Below are positions 42,034 to 50,911 of a stretch of 64,000 nt of DNA, piece after piece. How positions within the stretch are numbered: the first letter of the stretch is position 1; each line of letters begins with the position of its first letter. Below the pieces are notes generated by a model. That model saw nothing but the letters and a program-made list of their open reading frames with translations, was not told where the DNA came from and made no database searches. A program made the position numbers and the translations under genes. This stretch comes from Streptomyces sp. NBC_00513. GTDB taxonomy: Bacteria; Actinomycetota; Actinomycetes; Streptomycetales; Streptomycetaceae. Where the stretch lies: positions 1,984,001 through 2,048,000 of the forward strand of contig NZ_CP107845.1 in the NCBI RefSeq assembly GCF_041431415.1. The letters are read 5' to 3'.

Positions 42034-43464
42034 GTGCCCGCATCAGTGCAGCCGTACTTCTTTCTCAGTTATGCGCATACACCGAGATTCGGGGCCGGGG
42101 GGCCCGACCCGGACATGTGGGTCGAGCGTCTCTTCCGCGATCTCTGCAGTCACGTCATGGCGCTGACCGATCTGCCCGCCGGCTCCGAGGCGGGTTTCAT
42201 GGACCGGGAGATACGCAGCGGGGAGGGCTGGTCGGAGCGGCTCGGCACGGCGCTCGCCACCTGCCGGGTCTTCGTCCCGCTGTTCTCGCCGCGCTACTTC
42301 GCCAGCGAGATGTGCGGGAAGGAGTGGTTCGCCTTCGCGCAGCGCGCCATCCAGCACGGAGCGGCGAGCAACGAGCCGGCCGAGGCCATCGTCCCCGCCC
42401 TGTGGGTACCGGTGCCGCCGTCCCAACTCCCGGGCCCGGCGGAGCGGTTGCAGTTCAACCACAACACCTTCGGCGAGCGCTACGTCACCGACGGGCTGTA
42501 CGGGCTGATCAAACTGCGGGGGTACGCGGAGCAGTACGAGCGGGCCGTCTACGAACTCGCCAAACGCATCGTCCGCGTCGCGGAGACCGTCCGCCTCGAC
42601 CCCGTCCGCCCGGTGGACTACCGGGTGGTGCCCAGCGCCTTCGGTAGCTCCGACAATCCGGCCCGCTCCCTCCACGTGACCGTCGCCGCCGCGTCCCGCC
42701 ACGACCTGCCGGAGGGGCGCAGCCCCGAGTACTACGGGGACAGCGCGCTGGACTGGAACCCGTACCACCCGGCGTCCCAGCGGCCCGTCGCCCTGATCGC
42801 GGAGGACCTGGTCAGGAACCTCAACTACCAGACCAGCATCGGTTCCTTCGACGACGAGGCCGGGCACTTCGACAGCAAGCAGCCGCCGACCCGCCCGGAG
42901 ATCCTGATCGTCGACCGTTGGGCGGTCGAGGACGAGCAGCGCCGCCGGCGACTCGCCGCCTTCGATCAGGAGTCCCGGCCGTGGATCAACGTGGTCGTGC
43001 CGTGGAACCGGTACGACCACCAGAGCCGGGCGAAGGAGAGCGAACTGGCGCACCGGCTGGAGGACACCATGCCCGTCAAGATGGGCCAGGGCCGGGCCGC
43101 GTGCCGGGCCGCCGCGAACGGCGTGGCCAACATGGAGACGCTCGGGCAGATCCTGCCGCAGGTCGTGGAGGCGGCCGCGCAGCAGTTCCTCAGACACGCC
43201 CAGGTCTATCCACCGGCCGGCGGCACCCACACCGAACGCCCGCGGCTGATCGGGCCGATGGGGATGAACGGGCCGCCCGTGCCGCTGCCGCCGCCCGCCC
43301 CCTTCCCGCCCGACAGCGAGTCCCGGGACGGCGAACACCGCGACGGTGAGGGTCGCGACCACGAGCACCGGAACGGAGAAGACCGGAACAGCGAGCCGCG
43401 CGGCCGGGACGCCGCCGACCACAACGAATCAGACCGGGGGGACGCGGATGACAGCGAGTCGTGA
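42034..43464 (+). CDS. fxsC: TIR-like protein FxsC
   Basis: GTG 42034 gives 476 residues starting just before YFFLSYAHTPRFG; ATG 41974 would add 20 residues but lacks a spaced ribosome site. The N-terminal 170 residues are TIR-like, including FMDREIRSGEGW and FSPRYFASEMCGKEWFAFA, where Glu97 occupies the place of the catalytic Glu of TIR NAD-hydrolases. A second alpha/beta region contains EILIVDRWAVEDEQRRRRLAAF and INVVVPWNRYD. The tail (after about 420) is an Arg/Asp/Gly/Glu repeat. FxsC is a known companion of FxSxx-COOH maturases. It overlaps fxsT by 17 nt. Confidence 0.87.
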   Translation: MPASVQPYFFLSYAHTPRFGAGGPDPDMWVERLFRDLCSHVMALTDLPAGSEAGFMDREIRSGEGWSERLGTALATCRVFVPLFSPRYFASEMCGKEWFAFAQRAIQHGAASNEPAEAIVPALWVPVPPSQLPGPAERLQFNHNTFGERYVTDGLYGLIKLRGYAEQYERAVYELAKRIVRVAETVRLDPVRPVDYRVVPSAFGSSDNPARSLHVTVAAASRHDLPEGRSPEYYGDSALDWNPYHPASQRPVALIAEDLVRNLNYQTSIGSFDDEAGHFDSKQPPTRPEILIVDRWAVEDEQRRRRLAAFDQESRPWINVVVPWNRYDHQSRAKESELAHRLEDTMPVKMGQGRAACRAAANGVANMETLGQILPQVVEAAAQQFLRHAQVYPPAGGTHTERPRLIGPMGMNGPPVPLPPPAPFPPDSESRDGEHRDGEGRDHEHRNGEDRNSEPRGRDAADHNESDRGDADDSES

Positions 43465-46400
43465 CAGCCGTGACGGACGCATCGTCACCTTCTATTCGTA
43501 CAAGGGCGGTACCGGCCGCACGATGGCGCTCGCCAACACCGCCTGGATCCTCGCGGCCAACGGCAAGCGCGTGCTCGCCGTGGACTGGGACCTGGAGGCA
43601 CCGGGGCTGCACCGTTTCTTCCATCCCTTCCTGGACCCCTCCACCCTCGGGGCCACCACCGGGGTCATCGACCTGATCAGCGAGTACGCCTGGGCCGCCA
43701 CCAGCCCGGTGCAGCGCGCCGACGACTGGCACAAGGACTACGCGCGGATCCAGCCGCACGCCGTCTCGCTCACCCCGGAGACCCTGGGCTGGGAGTTCCC
43801 CGACGGCGGCACGCTCGACTTCGTCTCGGCGGGCCGACAGAACCGCGAGTACTCGGCGACCGTCTCCACCTTCGACTGGGACAACTTCTACGACCGGCTC
43901 GGCGGTGGTCTCTTCTTCGACGCCTTACGCGCCGACATGAAGCGGAACTATGACTACGTCCTGATCGACAGCCGGACCGGTCTGTCCGACATCGCGGACA
44001 TCTGCACGGTGCACCTGCCGGACGTCCTGGTCGACTGCTTCACCCTCTCCGACCAGTCGATCGACGGCGCCGCCTCGGTGGCACGCCAGATCGACGAGCG
44101 CTTCAACGACCGGGGCATCAAGATCTACCCGGTTCCGATGCGCATCGACGAGGGCGAGAAGGAGAAGGCCGACGCGGGCCGGGCCCTGGCCCGGATCAGG
44201 TTCGACCGCTTTCCCAACGGTCTCGTCGGGGACGAACTCACCTCGTACTGGGGTGCGGTGGAGATCCCGTACCGGCCCTACTACGCCTACGAGGAGACCC
44301 TGGCCACCTTCGGTGACGAGGCCGGTCTCACCAACTCCCTCCTCTCCGCGTTCGAGCGGTTGACGGCGGTGGTCACCGAGGGCGAGATCGTCTCGATGCC
44401 CGCCATCGCGGAGGACGTCCGGATGCGGATCCGGGACGCCTTCACCCGGCGGCGCCCCGCCCTGCCCGCCGACCTGTTCCTCTCCTACGTCGCCGAGAAC
44501 CGCATGTGGGCCGACTGGATCGAGTCGGTCCTCACCCGGGCCGGGTTCCGGGTGGTGCCGCAGGACGTCTCCGCCGAACGCCCGCCGGGCGACGGGAGCG
44601 GGAGCGGGGACACCCTCGGCGGGGCCGGCATCAGCGTCGACAACGCGGCCCGGACCGTGGTGCTGCTCTCCAGCGCCTACCTCAAGTCCGCCCGGGCCGT
44701 GGACGTGTGGAACCGGGCGGCCGCGGAGGACCCGACCGGGGGGCGACGCCAGCTGGTGCCGCTGCGCGTGGGCGACGTACGGCTGGCGACCCCGTACATC
44801 GACCGCAACCCGGTGGACCTGTTCCGCCTGGACGAGGTGCACGCCACCACGGCGCTGCTCCGCGCGGTGGAGCGGCCGATGGCCCTGCCGGACTCCGTCA
44901 ACAGCACCACCCAGCCCGGGCCCCGCTTCCCCGGGACGGTCCCGAAGATCTGGAACGCTCCGCCCCGCAACCCCGGGTTCACGGGGCGCAGCATCGTGCT
45001 GGAGCGGATGCGCGACCAGCTCGGCGGCGGCATGGCCGTGGTGCTGCCGCAGCCGCAGACGCTGTACGGGCTCGGCGGCGTGGGCAAGACTCAGGTGGCG
45101 CTGGAGTACGTGCACCGGTTCATGGCCGACTACGACCTGGTCTGGTGGATCTCCTCGGAACAGACCGACGACGTGGTGGCGGCCCTCGCGGAGCTGGCCG
45201 TACGCCTCGGCGCGCAGACCGGCGAGGACATGTCGGCCGCTTCCCAGGAGGCCATCGACCTGCTCCGGCGCGGGGTGCCGACCTCGCGGTGGCTGCTGGT
45301 CTTCGACAACGCCGACGATCCCGAGACCCTGAAGCGGTTCTTCCCGCCGGGCGGCCCGGGGCACGTGCTGGTGACCTCGCGCAACCAGTCCTGGTCGCAG
45401 TACGGCGACGCGCTCCCGGTGGACGTGTTCCTGCGCGAGGAGTCCATCGAGCACCTCCAGCGCCGGGCGCCGGGGCTCACCAAGGAGGACGCCGAGCAGG
45501 TGGCCGTGGCGGTGGGCGACCTCCCGTTGGCGGTCGAGCAGGCGGGCGCCTGGATCGCGGAGACGGCGACGCCGGTGTCCGCGTACCTGGAGCAGTTGGC
45601 GGAGCAGGCGGCCCGGGTGCTGGGGTTGAACCAGCCCCCCGGGTACCCGGAGCCGGTGGCCGCCACCTGGAACGTGTCCATCGAGCGGCTCCAGTCCCGC
45701 TCCCCCGCCGCCGTGCGGCTGCTCCAGCTCTGCGCGTTCTTCGCGCCCGAGCCGATCTCCGCCAACCTCCTCTACAGCAAGGAGATGATCAACGCGCTCA
45801 AGCCGTACGACTCCTCGCTCCAGGAGAAGCTGATGCTGGGCCGGGTGATCCGGGAGATCGGCCGGTTCGCGATGGCCAAGGTCGACCAGGTCGGCAACAG
45901 CATCCAGGTGCACCGGCTGGTCCAGGCCGTGATCCGGGCCCAGCTCTCGGAGGAGGAACAGCGCGAGGCCCGGCACGCGGTGCACCGGATCCTGGCGGGG
46001 GCCCGGCCGGACGACGACGAGCCGATAGACAATCCGGAGACCTGGCCGCGGTTCAACACCATCTGGCCGCACCTGACCCCCTCCGAGGCCCGCAACTGCA
46101 AGGAGCCGGAGACCCGCAGGCTGTTGATCGACCGGGTCCGCTACCTCTGGAAGCGCGGCGACTTCAAGGCCGCGTACCAACTCGGCGAGGAGCTGCGGGA
46201 GATCTGGAAGGACACCCTCGGCAACGACGACCTCCAGTACCTGTACCTGCGCTTCCACCTGTCCAACATCCTGCGCTCGCAGGGCCGGTTCGTGGAGGCG
46301 CAGGAACTGGGCGAGGTCACGCTGGAGCGGCAGCGGACGGTGCTCGGCCCCTCCCATCCGCACACGTACATGACCACCAGTGGTCTGGCGATGGACCTGG

Positions 46401-47431
46401 GGGCGCTGGGTCGGTACGCGGAGGCGATGGAGCTGGCGACGGCCGCCCACGAGGGCTTCAGCCAGATATTCCACGAGGCGCACCCCCGCACCCTGGCCGC
46501 GGCCAACAACCTGGCGCTGAACCTGCGCATGGTCGGCCAGTACGCCCGGGCCCGGGAGATCGACCAGGAGGTCTTCGACCGGCGCACCGAGGTGCTGGGC
46601 ACGGACCACCCGTACACGCTCTCGTCGGCCCAGAACCTGGCCCGTGACCTGCGCGAGGTCGGCCGGTACGACGATTCGGTGCAGCTCCTGGCACGGACGT
46701 ACGAGATCTACAAGCGGACGCTGGGCCGGGCCTTCCCGGGCACCCTGTCGGCCGCCAAGAACCTGGCGGTGTCGCTGCGCAGGGCGGGCGAGTTGGAGGA
46801 CGCGCTGCGGCTGACGACGGCGACCCGCAACCGGTACCGGGCCAAGTACACCTCGGTCAACCCCGACCTGTTGGCCTGCGAACTCAACCTCGCGTCCGAC
46901 CTGTTCGCGACGGGTGATCCGGGCGCGGCGCGGGACCTGGCGCAGGAGGTGGTGGACGAGTTCATGAAGGTGCCGGGCGAACGGCACCCGTACACCCTGG
47001 CCGCGGTCAACAACCTCGCGGTGTTCCACTGGGGCACGGGTGCGGCGGACACGGCGGAGCCGATGTTGCGGCAGACGATCCGACACATGAGCGAGGTGTT
47101 GGGCGACAACCACCCGCACACGATCTTCACCCATCTGAACCTGGCCAACGCCCGGGCGGACCTGGGTGATCCGGAGGGCGCGCTGGAACTGGAGCGGTTG
47201 TCGGTGATGCGGCTGCGCGAGGCGCTGGGAGTGCATCACCCCGAGACCCTGGCGAGCGCCTCCAACATGGCGGTCAGCCTGGACATGATGGGGCGCAAGG
47301 AGGAGGCCGCCCGGGTGCGGGCGGAGGCGGTGGCCGAGTTGACGCGGCTGCTCGGCGAGGACCACGGTCTGACCCGCTACGCCCGCGACGAGCGGCGGGT
47401 GCACCGCGATCTGGAGCCCCTCGCCGTGTGA
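43448..47431 (+). CDS. fxsT: FxsT: ParA/MinD-like - TIR-like - NB-ARC-like NTPase - TPR protein
   Basis: ATG 43448 gives 1327 residues. Residues 1-330: ParA/MinD fold with deviant Walker A KGGTGRT (19-25), VDWDLEAPGLHRF and YDYVLIDSRTGLSD. About 340-490: a second TIR-like domain (LFLSYVAENRMWADWIESVL) in which the SxxYxxS segment is followed by Ala and Val420 instead of Cys and Glu. About 535-870: a STAND/NB-ARC-like NTPase, Walker A GLGGVGKT (541-548), Walker B LLVFDNADD. About 895-1320: kinesin-light-chain-type TPRs of the form HPxTLxxxxNLAxxL. Leu160 is a TTA codon (43925-43927), suggesting bldA-dependent translation. It may sense or present the peptide. Confidence 0.9.
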   Translation: MTASRDSRDGRIVTFYSYKGGTGRTMALANTAWILAANGKRVLAVDWDLEAPGLHRFFHPFLDPSTLGATTGVIDLISEYAWAATSPVQRADDWHKDYARIQPHAVSLTPETLGWEFPDGGTLDFVSAGRQNREYSATVSTFDWDNFYDRLGGGLFFDALRADMKRNYDYVLIDSRTGLSDIADICTVHLPDVLVDCFTLSDQSIDGAASVARQIDERFNDRGIKIYPVPMRIDEGEKEKADAGRALARIRFDRFPNGLVGDELTSYWGAVEIPYRPYYAYEETLATFGDEAGLTNSLLSAFERLTAVVTEGEIVSMPAIAEDVRMRIRDAFTRRRPALPADLFLSYVAENRMWADWIESVLTRAGFRVVPQDVSAERPPGDGSGSGDTLGGAGISVDNAARTVVLLSSAYLKSARAVDVWNRAAAEDPTGGRRQLVPLRVGDVRLATPYIDRNPVDLFRLDEVHATTALLRAVERPMALPDSVNSTTQPGPRFPGTVPKIWNAPPRNPGFTGRSIVLERMRDQLGGGMAVVLPQPQTLYGLGGVGKTQVALEYVHRFMADYDLVWWISSEQTDDVVAALAELAVRLGAQTGEDMSAASQEAIDLLRRGVPTSRWLLVFDNADDPETLKRFFPPGGPGHVLVTSRNQSWSQYGDALPVDVFLREESIEHLQRRAPGLTKEDAEQVAVAVGDLPLAVEQAGAWIAETATPVSAYLEQLAEQAARVLGLNQPPGYPEPVAATWNVSIERLQSRSPAAVRLLQLCAFFAPEPISANLLYSKEMINALKPYDSSLQEKLMLGRVIREIGRFAMAKVDQVGNSIQVHRLVQAVIRAQLSEEEQREARHAVHRILAGARPDDDEPIDNPETWPRFNTIWPHLTPSEARNCKEPETRRLLIDRVRYLWKRGDFKAAYQLGEELREIWKDTLGNDDLQYLYLRFHLSNILRSQGRFVEAQELGEVTLERQRTVLGPSHPHTYMTTSGLAMDLGALGRYAEAMELATAAHEGFSQIFHEAHPRTLAAANNLALNLRMVGQYARAREIDQEVFDRRTEVLGTDHPYTLSSAQNLARDLREVGRYDDSVQLLARTYEIYKRTLGRAFPGTLSAAKNLAVSLRRAGELEDALRLTTATRNRYRAKYTSVNPDLLACELNLASDLFATGDPGAARDLAQEVVDEFMKVPGERHPYTLAAVNNLAVFHWGTGAADTAEPMLRQTIRHMSEVLGDNHPHTIFTHLNLANARADLGDPEGALELERLSVMRLREALGVHHPETLASASNMAVSLDMMGRKEEAARVRAEAVAELTRLLGEDHGLTRYARDERRVHRDLEPLAV

Positions 47432-47495
47432 TCCGACGGAGGGCGGCCCCCGCACGGGTCGCCCTCCACCCCGACAGCAGCCTGGGGGGTTCGCT

Positions 47496-48404
47496 GTGAG
47501 CGACAGCATGACCTTTCGAAACGAGGACCTGCCGGCCCTCTTCCACCACACCGATCAGGCGGCGATCTCCCGACAGCGGGAGTCCACCCAGGCCACGCGC
47601 GCCCAGCTGGTGCTGCTCGTCGTCGCGGCGGGAGCCGCCGCCCTGCCCGCGGGACCGACCGTGGGATCGCTGCGACTGTTCGGGGCGATCAGCGCGCTGG
47701 CGTACGCCGGTGTCCTGGGGGTGGGCATCCGGGCGACCCGGCGCCGGGCCCGGCCCCAGTGGCAGCTGAACCGGAGCGCGGCCGAGTTCATCAAGTCCCT
47801 GGCCTGGCGGTACGCCGTGCACGGGGCGCCGTTCGGCAGTGACGTCGCCGGGCCGGAGGCGACGTACCGGACCCGTTTGGAGAAGGGCCTGGACGAGCTG
47901 CGCAAGATGGGCTGGGAGGATCCCCGGGTCTCGGGCGCGGTGCCGGAGGGCGGGGAGATCACGGGGGCGATGCACCGGTTGCGCGGTCTGGGCTACCACG
48001 TGCGCCGGGAGACGTACGTCCGGGATCGGCTGATCGAGCAGCGCAACTGGTACCAGCGCAAGACGGAGGTGTCGCGTCGGGCGACCGCCCTGTGGTCGTG
48101 GACCATCGTGCTGTTGACGTGCCTGGGTCTGTTGTTCGCCCTGTTGGGGGCCTTCGGTTCGGGTCCGGGGCCGCGGCTGACGGGGCTGCTCAGCGCGGCG
48201 GCGGCGGCCGGCATCGCCTGGAACGAGGTGCGCCGGCACCATCCGCTGATCGAGGCGCACACCCTGATCGAGCAGGACCTGTCGGCGATGATGGTCGTGA
48301 TGCAGACGACGATCACCGAGGCCCAGTGGCCTTCCTCGGTGTACGAGACGGAACGCTACGTGTCTCCGCAGCACACGGACTGGCTCGCGCGACACAGCAG
48401 TTGA
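47496..48404 (+). CDS. SLATT/DUF4231-type membrane protein
   Basis: The 302-residue protein starts at GTG 47496. It has two hydrophobic hairpins: about residues 38-80 and 197-240, separated by an amphipathic region (FIKSLAWRYAVHG ... YVRDRLIEQRNWYQRK). This paired 2TM layout with AAEFIKSLAWRYA is that of DUF4231/SLATT proteins, which are predicted membrane effectors in nucleotide-signalling conflict systems. It follows fxsT by 64 nt on the same strand and converges with a SLOG-like gene. Confidence 0.8.
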   Translation: MSDSMTFRNEDLPALFHHTDQAAISRQRESTQATRAQLVLLVVAAGAAALPAGPTVGSLRLFGAISALAYAGVLGVGIRATRRRARPQWQLNRSAAEFIKSLAWRYAVHGAPFGSDVAGPEATYRTRLEKGLDELRKMGWEDPRVSGAVPEGGEITGAMHRLRGLGYHVRRETYVRDRLIEQRNWYQRKTEVSRRATALWSWTIVLLTCLGLLFALLGAFGSGPGPRLTGLLSAAAAAGIAWNEVRRHHPLIEAHTLIEQDLSAMMVVMQTTITEAQWPSSVYETERYVSPQHTDWLARHSS

Positions 48405-48427
48405 CGTCCGTGGCGGGAGGGTGTGGC

Positions 48428-48907
48428 TCAGACCCGGGTCACGCCCTCGCGCCAGACGACGGTGACGGGCTTGCCGAGCGCTCGCGCGTAGGCGACGATC
48501 TCGCCGGTGCCGCCGTGCCCGCGGGCGGGCAGCCCGTCCCAGACGGCGACGAGCCGGTCGCAGGAGTCCGCGATGAAGGTGCCGGCCGCGTAGTAGGCCT
48601 CGTCCGTGGACCGGTCGAAGGCCATCCGGATCTCCTGGGCCGCCCGGTGCTTGAGCCGTCGGTAGTGGGCCAGGGACTCGGCGCCCTCGAAGGTCTCCTC
48701 GTAGTCGCCGCTGGGGATCACCACGGTGAGGTCCGCGCCGCATTCCAGCGCGATGTCGGCGAACAGTTGGTCCGCTCCCTCGGCGAGGCTGGAGAAGGCC
48801 TCCAGCGGTCCGTCGTGGCCGTCGAGGACGGCCCGCAGGCCGTCCCTCACGTGGTCGAGCACCTCGATGGGAATCGACCGGTGTCCGGTCACGCCGATAC
48901 GTTTCAT
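48428..48907 (-). CDS. SLOG-like Rossmann-fold protein
   Basis: The 159-residue protein has the layout of single-domain SLOG proteins, which bind or make nucleotide derivatives: an opening strand with RIGVTGHRSI, SSLAEGADQLFADIAL, TVVIPSGDYEETF, and GGTGEIVAYARALGKPVTVV. It converges on the SLATT gene with a 23-nt gap. SLOG and SLATT (SMODS- and SLOG-associating) domains recur together in predicted second-messenger systems, so the pairing here is unlikely to be random. Confidence 0.78.
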   Translation of the reverse strand: MKRIGVTGHRSIPIEVLDHVRDGLRAVLDGHDGPLEAFSSLAEGADQLFADIALECGADLTVVIPSGDYEETFEGAESLAHYRRLKHRAAQEIRMAFDRSTDEAYYAAGTFIADSCDRLVAVWDGLPARGHGGTGEIVAYARALGKPVTVVWREGVTRV

Positions 48908-48987
48908 GCGGAATCCTCCCCCGTGGACGCCTGGACATCCTCCCAGAAGGCGGGAGGACGTCCAGGGGTCGAGCGGGGGCGCGCGGG

Positions 48988-49863
48988 TCAGTAGACGCTG
49001 ACGCCGTAGGCGTTCAGGGCTTCCACGACGGGCTGGAAGAAGGTCGTTCCACCGGAGGAGCAGTTGCCGCTGCCGCCGGAGGTGAGACCCACGGCACGGC
49101 TGCCGGAGTAGAGCGGGCCGCCGCTGTCGCCGGGCTCGGCGCAGACGTTGGTGCGGATCATGCCGTAGACGATGTCGCCGCCGCCGTAGTTGACGGTGGC
49201 GTTGAGGCCGGTGACGGAGCCGCTGTGGATGCCGGTGGTGGAGCCGCGCCGGGTGACGGACATGCCGGTGGTGGCGTTGACGGCGCTGGTGATGTCCTGG
49301 CTGCCGACGGTGCCCGGCGGGATCGGGGTGCTGCTGTTGTACTTGATCAGGCCGTAGTCATTGGTCGGGAAGCTGGAGCCGACGGTGGGGCCGATGACGG
49401 TGGTGTGGGCGGAGTTGCTCCACCAGGTACCGGCTCCGTCGGTGCAGTGGCCGGCGGTCAGGATGTAGTAGGTGCTGCCGCTGCGCACGTTGAAGCCGAG
49501 CGAACAGCGCCAGCTCGACGCGTAGATGGCGTCGCCGCCGGACAGGAGTTTCGTCAGCCTGCCCGGGGTGCGCTCGATGCGCAGGGCGCCGGCGTCGGCG
49601 CCCGCCTCGCGGCGGATCCTGGCGATGTCGGCGGCCGACACCCTGGAGTCCGCGGTGACCACGAGGGTTCCGTTGGCGGGGTCGGTGTGCCAGGCCGTGC
49701 CCGCCACGTCGGCGCGCAGGACGGATGCCCCGGCCGAGGCGAGGCGATCGGCGCTGAAGCCGCTGTCGGCGCTCGCCGTGGCGGGTGCGCCGAGCGCGGC
49801 GACGGCGGCCAGGCCGGTGGCCGCCGCGAGAAGCTTGATTCGGGTGATGCTCTGGATTCTCAC
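48988..49863 (-). CDS. sprB: Streptogrisin B-type secreted serine protease (S1 family)
   Basis: The 291-residue preproprotein has a signal peptide (about 1-32), a pro-region of about 75 residues and a mature part beginning near [17 protein letters not shown]. The mature length of about 185 residues matches S. griseus protease B. The triad is His in LTAGHCTDG, Asp in NDYGLI and Ser in PGDSGGPL. Cysteine pairs around WRCSLGF/AGHC and NVCAEPG/GNCSSGG match the two disulfides of the family. The C-terminal [10 protein letters not shown] is nearly invariant in streptogrisins. Confidence 0.95.
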   Translation of the reverse strand: MRIQSITRIKLLAAATGLAAVAALGAPATASADSGFSADRLASAGASVLRADVAGTAWHTDPANGTLVVTADSRVSAADIARIRREAGADAGALRIERTPGRLTKLLSGGDAIYASSWRCSLGFNVRSGSTYYILTAGHCTDGAGTWWSNSAHTTVIGPTVGSSFPTNDYGLIKYNSSTPIPPGTVGSQDITSAVNATTGMSVTRRGSTTGIHSGSVTGLNATVNYGGGDIVYGMIRTNVCAEPGDSGGPLYSGSRAVGLTSGGSGNCSSGGTTFFQPVVEALNAYGVSVY

Positions 49864-50013
49864 TGACTCGTCCTCCCGGAGGGGATGGGGGGCCCGGCGG
49901 TGGTGGGGGTGCCGGAGCCCGGGAGAGAGGCGGTCGGGGGCACGACGGGCGCAAGCCCGTTCGCCGTGCCCCTGACAAGCCTCGTGAGAGACGCTTTCGG
50001 GAGTGTCCTGGCG

Positions 50014-50832
50014 TCAGATTCCCGCGACAAGAGCGGCTTTCAGCCTCCGCTCACCCGCCGGAACCTCGAACGGCAGCGTGTTCCCGGGTGGCGGGAACGG
50101 ACAGATGAAGTGGTCCGCGAAGGCGCACGGCGGCAGCTGGGCCCGGTTGAAGTCCACGGTGATCGAGCCGTCCTCGCCGGGGATCCCGGGCTTGAGGAAT
50201 CGGAACCGGTAGCTGGACACCCCACCGGTGGCGTCACCGAAGACGGCCCACAGGCTCCCGTCCTCCTCGTCCACGGCCACCTGGAGGGCGTGTTCCACGC
50301 CGTCGCGGGTGAAGACCAGTTCCCCGCCGAGACCGAGCCCGCGAGCCCGCCCGTCGGCGTTCTCGACCTGGACCGTCCGGTCCCGGCCGTACGGTCGAAA
50401 GCGCCCCGGGAGGGCGAGTTCCGGGTGGTACGGGCCGGCCTCGATGCCGGTGAAGTCCCGCCGGGCCTCGGAGGCCGGGTCGAAGACGCGCACCGCCCAC
50501 TCCCCCTCCCGCCGGATCACCACGATCCGGAGGTCGCCCGCGGAGATCCGGGAGTGCGAGGGCGGCGCCTCGTCGGCCGCGAGCACGGCGTCGCCGGTGA
50601 AGGGGGCGCCGTCGAGGCGCAGCCCGTCCTCGGGGTCGGCGTGCAGGGCCACCCCCGCGTCGGTGGTGCGCCATTCCCCGGGAACGGCCGGAATTCGACC
50701 TTCCGGGTAGTCGGCGAGCCAGTGGGTACCGGTCAGCGCGAGGGGCCCGTGCGGGGCGGACACGGTCGCCACCCGGTGCTCGTGCCAGCGCCGCCAGGCG
50801 GTCTCGGGGTCGGTGTCGTCGTCATGGTTCAT
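50014..50832 (-). CDS. DUF1684 family protein
   Basis: ATG 50832 gives 272 residues without signal peptide or membrane helix. The family pattern is clear: WRRWHEHRVATVSAPHGPLALTGTHWL near the start and YRFRFLKPG ... ITVDFNRAQLPPCAFADHFICPFPPPGNTLPFEV at the end. DUF1684 proteins have no established function. Confidence 0.88.
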   Translation of the reverse strand: MNHDDDTDPETAWRRWHEHRVATVSAPHGPLALTGTHWLADYPEGRIPAVPGEWRTTDAGVALHADPEDGLRLDGAPFTGDAVLAADEAPPSHSRISAGDLRIVVIRREGEWAVRVFDPASEARRDFTGIEAGPYHPELALPGRFRPYGRDRTVQVENADGRARGLGLGGELVFTRDGVEHALQVAVDEEDGSLWAVFGDATGGVSSYRFRFLKPGIPGEDGSITVDFNRAQLPPCAFADHFICPFPPPGNTLPFEVPAGERRLKAALVAGI

Positions 50833-50911
50833 GCCGCTCAACCCTTCCACGCCGGTCCGGACGGGAACCGCGGGGTACCCCGTCCGGACCTGGGAAATAT
50901 CTGAGGGAGGC

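Noticed and set aside
43925..47551. A very long open frame on the minus strand opposite fxsT
   Set aside because: It is the usual by-product of GC-rich third positions. Its product is low-complexity Arg/Val/Gly/His-rich without motifs, whereas the plus-strand protein has clear domains.
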